Source: a virus
Virus record (IMG/VR): IMGVR_UViG_3300048903_000083
Location: 1-26,422 of that record
Length of the DNA stretch: 26,422 nucleotides
Strand: one strand, 5' to 3'
Of this stretch, positions 21,984-26,422 are shown piece after piece. A program made the translations under genes and the position numbers. The notes below the pieces were generated by a model. It did not search any database. It saw only the letters and a list, made by a program, of their open reading frames with translations, and was not told the DNA's origin. The number at the start of each line of letters is the position of its first letter. Position 1 is the stretch's first letter.

Positions 21984-22703
21984 TTAAATGTTCTGATTCT
22001 CAAGACGCGCGCGAAGCTTGTCTTTGTCCGAACGCCCTGAACGGGCAGGCACATCGCTGCGCACGCCCGCCGTCTTGCCCCGGTTGACTGCCGGCGCGGA
22101 ACTGGTTTTAGGCTTTGCCTTAAGCTTGCCTTCAGCAATGTCCTTACCGAGCATCCAGTAGTACACGTCTTCGCGCGAAGCCTGCTGCCCGCGCGAACGC
22201 GCCTTCTGCACTTCTTCCTCCACGCGCTCCGTGTACTTCGCGCGGCGCGGTTCGCTCGCGATCTTCGATTCGAAGCGCGTACGGTCCGACATGTCTTGCG
22301 CCTGGAACATCGCCTGTTGCGCCTGGCGTTGCGTGTCGCGCAGTGTGCGGTTCGCCTGAATCTGCCAGCGTTCCATCTCCGACGTGTCCGGATTGCGCAG
22401 ACGTTCTTCTTCGCGCTGATGCTCCGGGTCTACTGTGGGCTGACTCGAAAGCCGCGCCTCAGCAGCGAGGCGCCCCCGGCGCTCGACTTCAGCCTCCAGG
22501 CGAGCCAGACGCTCAGCAGAATCATCACGGCGCGAGGTCTGCCGGACAGGAGGATCGTCAGGCAGGTCATCAGCAGGCAGATCCAGATCATCATCGCTAT
22601 CGGGATCAGATGCAGGCAGGTCATCAGGAAGGGGATCATCGTCCGTTTCTCCGTCAATCCCCGGAAAAAGAAGGCCTAAGAGTTTTTTAAGCAGCTTGTT
22701 CAC
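21984..22703 (-). CDS. Scaffold-like acidic head protein
   Basis: GTG start at 22703, 6 bases after AAGGA, giving 239 residues. The N-terminus MNKLLKKLLGLLFPGIDGET is shared in pattern with the capsid. Next comes a very acidic low-complexity section (about 20-50; SDPDSDDDLDLPADDLPDD) encoded by tandem-like repeats, then a charged coiled-coil body (RLARLEAEVERRGRLAAEAR, QRQAQQAMFQAQDMSDRTRF) and a basic C-terminus (RSDKDKLRARLENQNI). Acidic N-part plus basic, helical C-terminus directly before the capsid gene is typical of phage scaffolding proteins. No protease motif is present. Confidence 0.75.
   Translation of the reverse strand: MNKLLKKLLGLLFPGIDGETDDDPLPDDLPASDPDSDDDLDLPADDLPDDPPVRQTSRRDDSAERLARLEAEVERRGRLAAEARLSSQPTVDPEHQREEERLRNPDTSEMERWQIQANRTLRDTQRQAQQAMFQAQDMSDRTRFESKIASEPRRAKYTERVEEEVQKARSRGQQASREDVYYWMLGKDIAEGKLKAKPKTSSAPAVNRGKTAGVRSDVPARSGRSDKDKLRARLENQNI
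22559..22627 (-). repeat. 15-bp direct repeats in the acidic part of the scaffold gene
   Basis: CAGGCAGGTCATCAG occurs at 22559-22573 and again at 22613-22627, encoding PDDLPA/ADDLPDD type units. The spacing is 54 bases (18 codons, in frame), so recombination would change the length of the acidic segment by 18 residues without a frameshift. Confidence 0.7.
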
Positions 22704-22712
22704 TTGGGTTCC

Positions 22713-23222
22713 TTACAGCAGCGTGAAGCCGCCGACATTCTGGATAGTCGCCGTGGGCGTCGCCGCGTTGGTGATTGTGACGATAAAGTCACGTGCGGTA
22801 GCCGTGGCAATCGTCATCGTGCCGCTCAGCGTCCAGCCTGCGGCGGTCGTGACCGTCACGGTTTGGCCCGTGCTATTCAGAATACGAAGGCCGACCGAAG
22901 AACCCGTAACGCCTTGCTGGGGCGTCAGCGTGGTGAGAAGAACAGCGACCGTAGGAAGTGTCAGCGCAACGCCGGCACCAGCCGCGCCCGTGAGAGATAG
23001 GACAGTCTCTTCCGCGCCCATGATCTGCGATTGCGTCGCCGTGAAGCTGGCTGTGTTAGTCGCAGTGTTGAATACCGTCGCCTGCCATGGGTTTTGCGAC
23101 AGGATCGCGTTGATCAGACTGATCTGGTCGGGCATCGAACCGTTGTCCGCGATTACGGGCACCTGGCCCTGGATCGACGGAAAGAGCGCGCCGATCAGGG
23201 CGCCGATACGGGTTTTCTTCAT
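22713..23222 (-). CDS. Head/decoration-like protein with LFPSI leader (169 aa)
   Basis: I use ATG 23222, which has GGGGA upstream; the longer frame to 23261 overlaps a promoter. The N-terminus MKKTRIGALIGALFPSIQGQ shares the leader pattern with capsid and scaffold. Then comes a polar section (PDQISLINAILSQNPWQATV) and a Thr/Val/Gly-rich beta body (VTVTTAAGWTLSGTMTIATA, FIVTITNAATPTATIQNVGG). Only Ala/Gly/Thr-rich strands are visible, similar to head decoration or fibre proteins. The family is not recognised. It is the first gene downstream of a minus-strand promoter. Confidence 0.7.
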   Translation of the reverse strand: MKKTRIGALIGALFPSIQGQVPVIADNGSMPDQISLINAILSQNPWQATVFNTATNTASFTATQSQIMGAEETVLSLTGAAGAGVALTLPTVAVLLTTLTPQQGVTGSSVGLRILNSTGQTVTVTTAAGWTLSGTMTIATATARDFIVTITNAATPTATIQNVGGFTLL

Positions 23223-23251
23223 GGTAATCCCCTGATTAGGCTTTCGCCGGT

Positions 23252-23278
23252 TGTATAGCATTTATTGCAAAAAGTCAA
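23252..23278 (-). promoter_or_regulatory. Probable late promoter (extended -10)
   Basis: Reading the minus strand, TTGACT (23278-23273) lies 15 bases upstream of TATACA (23257-23252), which has TGC directly before it. The segment TTTTGCA...TGCTATA resembles the plus-strand promoters at 3387 and 9388. The predicted start is about 20-25 bases before ATG 23222. It would drive the 169-residue protein, scaffold and capsid. The -35/-10 spacing is short, so the extended -10 is the main support. Confidence 0.55.
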
Positions 23279-24363
23279 CGTACGCGTCGAGCGCGGATAA
23301 ACCCATCCGCCGTCAAGGTACTCACCGCAAAAGTTGCGTCTCCGATCAGGAAAACAGTCGTTGTTGACGCCAGGCTAAAACGGGTTACCGGGGAAGATAT
23401 AGCTTCCGCCGTTCCCGCCCCCGCAGGAATCTGCACCGAAAACTGTGTGAATGAACCTAAAGGCCCGAATGTGGCTGAGGTTGAACTAACCCCTGAAAGA
23501 AACCCGCTCATCGTCGTACTTGCCGAGGGGTTGTAACGCACGACCCCTGATACGTCCCAATCGCCTGCCGTCAGGCTGATGGATGCAATGTTCGTGACGG
23601 CACCGCTGCTTAGCGAAACGCCGGACGCCGTAGCCGTGACATACTCGCCCACGCTGCCCGCGTTCGCGTTATCGTTCGTCGTCGTCCCGACGATACCGGC
23701 GGTGCTCGACGGCGTAAAAGTTCCCGTGCTGCTAAGTGTCGTGAACGCTCCAGTACTCGCCGTCGTGTTGCCGATGGGTCCCGGCGTAGCGAAGCGCGCC
23801 GTGAATCCCGCGCCGCTAACCGCGCCGCTCGCTGCCAGGGTTGTGAAACTGCCCGTGCTAGGCGTCGTTGCGCCTACGGGAGTGTTGTTGATCGAACCGC
23901 CGGTGATCGTCGGGTTGTTCCCGAAAGCAGGGTCCGCGCCGGTCACGCCGAGCAGTACCTGACCGGTTGTTCCGGTTACGAAATTCGGTGCGCTGGAGCC
24001 CTCGCCTATAACCACCCCGTGCGCCGTCAAGGCGTTAAGCCCGGTCCCGCCGCTCGTCACGGCTACGGGAGTCGTGGCTGTGAGCGTCGTGAAAGCGCCC
24101 GTTGACGGCGTAGTTGCGCCGACCGTCGCTCCGTTGATTGTGCCGCTCGCGATATGCGAACCGGTAACAGTCGGGTTCGGATACGTGCCAGATAGATCGC
24201 CGCCCGCCGGCCCGCTAGGCGGTTCCGGCGTACCAACGATAGTGTTTAGCGCAATCGTTGTCTGCTGCGCAAGCGAGTTGATAGCGGCCTGCACTTCTTC
24301 AGGCGGCACATCGGTGCCCGCGCTGCGCACGGGGTAGGGAATAATCCGGAATGTGTCAGCCAT
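23275..24363 (-). CDS. Repeat-containing fibre protein in the head module
   Basis: A 362-residue protein with ATG 24363 overlapping the end of the peptidase gene. The N-terminus (MADTFRIIPYPVRSAGTDVP, then VQAAINSLAQQTTIALNTIV) resembles that of the 167-residue neighbour, suggesting a common virion-anchoring segment. A GDLSGTYPNPTV region follows, then three copies of a (V/I)GxTTPSTGAFTTL-like unit, a feature of trimeric phage fibres. The C-terminal third (about 230-362) is a beta domain (SISLTAGDWDVSGVVRYNPS, VQIPAGAGTAEA) with a C-terminal strand ending in ARRVR. Its place between portal and capsid genes suggests a head fibre or decoration rather than a tail fibre. Confidence 0.72.
   Translation of the reverse strand: MADTFRIIPYPVRSAGTDVPPEEVQAAINSLAQQTTIALNTIVGTPEPPSGPAGGDLSGTYPNPTVTGSHIASGTINGATVGATTPSTGAFTTLTATTPVAVTSGGTGLNALTAHGVVIGEGSSAPNFVTGTTGQVLLGVTGADPAFGNNPTITGGSINNTPVGATTPSTGSFTTLAASGAVSGAGFTARFATPGPIGNTTASTGAFTTLSSTGTFTPSSTAGIVGTTTNDNANAGSVGEYVTATASGVSLSSGAVTNIASISLTAGDWDVSGVVRYNPSASTTMSGFLSGVSSTSATFGPLGSFTQFSVQIPAGAGTAEAISSPVTRFSLASTTTVFLIGDATFAVSTLTADGFIRARRVR
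23733..24125 (-). repeat. Three copies of a STGAFTTL-type protein repeat
   Basis: Coded copies lie at about 24083-24125 (VGATTPSTGAFTTL), 23838-23880 (VGATTPSTGSFTTL) and 23733-23778 (IGNTTASTGAFTTL). Spacing is uneven, so it is a dispersed repeat in the fibre shaft and not a simple tandem array. The similarity is clearer at protein than DNA level. Confidence 0.7.
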
Positions 24364-24691
24364 GGAGTGCCCTTAACCGTTTGCTTATCGATGGGCGTCC
24401 GCCGGGGCAGTGCATCAGCAGGTACGTTACCAGGCCGGGCCCGTAACCGCATGCCTTCGCGTACTGGTCTGCCTCCAGTTCCTGCGCTTCGCACATCGCG
24501 AAAAACTTCTCAGTCTGAAAGAACGCGCGCAGCGTCAGGAACCACAGAATCCTGGTGCGCACGTGCTTGTGATGCAGATGTCCGCGCTCGTGCGCCAGAA
24601 TCGCGTTCTGCTCAAAGCGCGACAGAACGTCGAACTGGTCGCCCGTCTGTATTGTGCCCCACGGCGTCACGCGTGCGCAGAAGTCTTTCAT
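24356..24691 (-). CDS. Small HExxH zinc metallopeptidase (M48-like)
   Basis: ATG 24691 overlaps the upstream stop (ATGA) after a G-rich site; an ATG at 24706 has no ribosome site. The 111-residue protein contains LAHERGHLHHKH (H34-E35-x-x-H38), the zinc-binding pair and catalytic Glu of gluzincins, and AQELEADQYAKAC with E73 as likely third ligand (M48/M56-type EADxYA). A hydrophobic segment between them (TRILWFLTLRAFF) may be a membrane-facing helix or the family's usual core helix. It encodes only a minimal catalytic core. Location within the head module makes prohead or virion protein processing possible, but host targets are equally possible. Confidence 0.8.
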   Translation of the reverse strand: MKDFCARVTPWGTIQTGDQFDVLSRFEQNAILAHERGHLHHKHVRTRILWFLTLRAFFQTEKFFAMCEAQELEADQYAKACGYGPGLVTYLLMHCPGGRPSISKRLRALHG

Positions 24692-25191
24692 GCCGCCCCC
24701 AGGCATTCAAGTACGATTCGCAACGCATACACGCCGCCGGTTACCGTACCTGTCGCCGTGGTGCTCAGAGTAACTGGCGTTGAGGCGGCGCAGTAGAAAT
24801 TGAATGTCGCGCTTGTTTCGTTGCCGGCTGTCGTCAGCGGCATACCGGTAGCGAAGCTGTTCGGATCGGAATGGTTTATTCCGTTGTCATTGACTAGCAG
24901 AATGGTGTAACTGCCCGTGGCGCCTGCGTTGGCCGTCGTAACAATCTCACTGATCGTCGCACGGTAAAGCCCCGCAACGGGCGCCGTATAGATCGCGGTC
25001 GGGGAGATTGCGCCCGCCTGCCCGGTCAGAACCGTTGTCGAAACAATGCCCGTCTTCGTAGCTGACAGGGTATTCACTGCTGAATTAGCCTGATTCGACA
25101 ACGTAAGCAAGGCTCGTCGCAGACTTTCCGCGTCGTTCATGCCGCCCAATATCTGGAAGACGGGGAGCGCGAGTTGAAATTGATCAGCCAT
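24688..25191 (-). CDS. Fibre/decoration-like protein (167 aa)
   Basis: This protein shares one base with the portal stop (TAATG). N-terminal MADQFQLALPVFQILGGMND and LTLSNQANSAVNTLS parallel the start of the 362-residue fibre (MADTF...PV, SLAQQ...ALNT). The rest is a compact beta domain (AIYTAPVAGLYRATISEIVT, SYTILLVNDNGINHSDPNSF) of a type common in phage surface proteins, like TNF/C1q-type or head-fibre domains. It probably forms a short head fibre or decoration that attaches through the same segment as its neighbour. Confidence 0.7.
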   Translation of the reverse strand: MADQFQLALPVFQILGGMNDAESLRRALLTLSNQANSAVNTLSATKTGIVSTTVLTGQAGAISPTAIYTAPVAGLYRATISEIVTTANAGATGSYTILLVNDNGINHSDPNSFATGMPLTTAGNETSATFNFYCAASTPVTLSTTATGTVTGGVYALRIVLECLGAA

Positions 25192-26422
25192 TATCGCGGC
25201 CCCATCTGCGGGTCCTGCACCTGATCCGGATGGACTGCGCCGGGAGGCGACTGCGGACGCGGCTGGCCCGGCTGCGCGCCGGGTCGCGGTGTACCGGCCA
25301 CGCCGGGGCCCGCGCCGCCGGGTACGCCCGGCTGGCCCTGCGGTGCGCCGAGTTGCTTCTGCATCTTCTGGTTCATGGCCTGCTGATGCGCCTGAATGTG
25401 CGCGCGGAACAGGCCGTGCGGATCGCCCGTCAACGTCGCGCCCTGCATGTGCTCCGCGATGTGTCGCTGGTCGTCGTCCGCCGGATGCACTTCGGCAGGC
25501 AAGCCGTTGTGCATCATGAGATTCTCGTCCGAGGGCTCGACGTGGAACAGATTGCGTTCATCGATCAAGATGCGCGGGCCGACTTCCGGACCAAAGATCT
25601 GTTCCGTGCCCATTTCCAGAATGGGGCCCACGTTCAGACGACGCCCGTCCAGTTGTTGTGGCGGGATGCCTCGCAAGACGTTCATCCACGAAATCATCTG
25701 TTGCATGCGCTGCATGCCCGTCTGGTAGGCCGTGCCGCACCAACGGAAGAAGTATCGCTCGTTGAACGCCTGCACGGGAATCTCTTCCTGCTTCGCGCGC
25801 GCGCCAACTTCGCCCATCGTGACTACAGTCAGTTCCTTCGTGCGGAACTGTCGGTCAAGTTCGAACATACGTTCGAGCAAGGGGTTCAGGATGCAGCCCT
25901 CGTACCGCTTTGCGTGGTCGATGATGTTCGACTGCTGTTCCTGCGCCTGAGCTGCGGCCTGCGCCTGATTCTTCCGGCCCGCCGGCATCTTGCCGAGCAT
26001 GGCATCGTTGACTTCCATGCTCTCGTTGATTTGTGCCTTGATCGCCTGGCAGAGCGCCACGGCGTCCTTGTAGATCGCCGGGAACTGCGCAAACTGCGTC
26101 TTCTGCGGATCGGTCAGCCACACGGCGGCCAGGCCCATCACCATTGACTGGTAATTGGGATTGGCTAACGGATCAGTCATCACGATAGGCAGAAGCGCAT
26201 ATTGCGCGCTGTCCTGCCCCATGTTCCAATAGTCGTTCAGGTTCCATTGCAGGTACTTGACCGGCTCGACGCGCGAGGTCCCGTAAATCGTGCCTTGAAT
26301 CCGTTCGACGGGCGCTGTAATGATCGGGCGCTTCTTCGACCAGAACGGGTTCCGGATGATGCCAAGAATGACTTCCGGGCCGGCGTAGTAGACGAAGCAC
26401 GGTTCCTTGCCGCGCCCATCTT
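25191..26422 (-). CDS. Portal protein (N-terminus outside the window)
   Basis: The open frame runs from the right edge (codon 26420-26418) through to TAA 25191-25193; the apparent ATG at 26222 is internal. The visible 409 or so residues include PEVILGIIRNPFWSKKRPII, VEPVKYLQWNLNDYWNMGQD, long portal-type helices (KDAVALCQAIKAQINESMEV, CILNPLLERMFELDRQFRT) and IPVQAFNERYFFRW, followed by a 60-residue Pro/Gly/Gln-rich C-terminal tail (GAPQGQPGVPGGAGPGVAG). The stop is shared with the next start. A dodecameric channel for DNA packaging and ejection is the expected function. The first part of the gene and probably the terminase lie to the right. Confidence 0.82.
   Translation of the reverse strand, partial: DGRGKEPCFVYYAGPEVILGIIRNPFWSKKRPIITAPVERIQGTIYGTSRVEPVKYLQWNLNDYWNMGQDSAQYALLPIVMTDPLANPNYQSMVMGLAAVWLTDPQKTQFAQFPAIYKDAVALCQAIKAQINESMEVNDAMLGKMPAGRKNQAQAAAQAQEQQSNIIDHAKRYEGCILNPLLERMFELDRQFRTKELTVVTMGEVGARAKQEEIPVQAFNERYFFRWCGTAYQTGMQRMQQMISWMNVLRGIPPQQLDGRRLNVGPILEMGTEQIFGPEVGPRILIDERNLFHVEPSDENLMMHNGLPAEVHPADDDQRHIAEHMQGATLTGDPHGLFRAHIQAHQQAMNQKMQKQLGAPQGQPGVPGGAGPGVAGTPRPGAQPGQPRPQSPPGAVHPDQVQDPQMGPR

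Noticed and set aside
20711-22087. Long plus-strand frame of 458 codons antisense to the capsid
   Set aside because: Extremely Arg/His-rich translation with no motif, exactly mirroring a well-supported capsid gene in GC-rich DNA; a shadow frame.
23223-23261. Longer N-terminus of the 169-aa protein starting at 23261
   Set aside because: It lies over the -10 element, lacks a ribosome site and would hide the leader shared with capsid and scaffold.
25230-26147. Plus-strand 305-codon frame antisense to the portal
   Set aside because: Arg/Leu/His-rich with no domain or ribosome site; caused by high GC of the portal gene.
1-26422. tRNA genes, CRISPR array, integrase/att sites, insertion sequences
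   Set aside because: Looked for and not seen: no cloverleaf with CCA context, no regular spaced repeats, no recombinase or transposase motifs.

Overview
This window looks like part of a lytic-type tailed phage (podovirus-like) or a closely related prophage. The GC content is high, Shine-Dalgarno sites are AGGAG/GGAG-like, and gene packing is very tight, with many ATGA, GTGA and TAATG stop/start overlaps. The GC-rich codon use and the replication cassette fit a proteobacterial, perhaps Burkholderia-like, host. That host assignment is inference and cannot be proven here. I see no integrase, tRNA, rRNA, CRISPR array, insertion sequence or phage RNA polymerase. The promoters I can see are host sigma70-like (extended -10), which fits dependence on host RNA polymerase.

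Left arm, plus strand (1-7436): the replication and nucleotide-processing region. In order it holds the end of a DUF2800-type nuclease, a DUF2815 (Enc34-like) ssDNA-binding protein, a small acidic protein, a family-A DNA polymerase with 3'-5' exonuclease, two small membrane proteins, a VRR-NUC nuclease, a 29-residue membrane peptide, a PP-loop/PAPS-reductase-like enzyme, an SNF2-type helicase and two unknown proteins. Most are translationally coupled. An extended -10 promoter at about 3376-3404 should boost expression of the second half.

Right arm, minus strand (26422-7375, transcribed right to left): the virion and lysis region. From the right: portal (cut by the window edge), a fibre-like protein, a small HExxH metallopeptidase, a repeat-bearing fibre, a small head/decoration-like protein, an acidic scaffold, an N4-gp56-type major capsid protein with a probable beta-domain insertion, two small head proteins, a tail adaptor, a P22 gp10-like tail hub candidate, a His-rich collar/fibre protein, two small conserved phage proteins, a short helical protein, a GH19 endolysin, a holin, an aspartyl/asparaginyl beta-hydroxylase-like oxygenase, a cupin, three internal/ejection proteins, a PurD-like ATP-grasp enzyme, a 43-residue basic protein and a possible small terminase. 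The large terminase is not in the window. The two arms converge and overlap at 7375-7436.

A small plus-strand cassette (9388-9657) sits inside the minus-strand late region. It has its own promoter, sharing 18 identical bases with the one at 3387-3404, and encodes two single-span membrane peptides. The first carries a WQDAP motif that also occurs at the N-terminus of the adjacent ejection protein. A second unusual pattern is a common N-terminal leader ending in LFP(G/S)(I/V), shared by three consecutive head proteins (capsid, scaffold and the 169-residue protein). These two patterns, together with the PurD-like, oxygenase, cupin and metallopeptidase enzymes placed among structural genes, are the most promising undescribed features.
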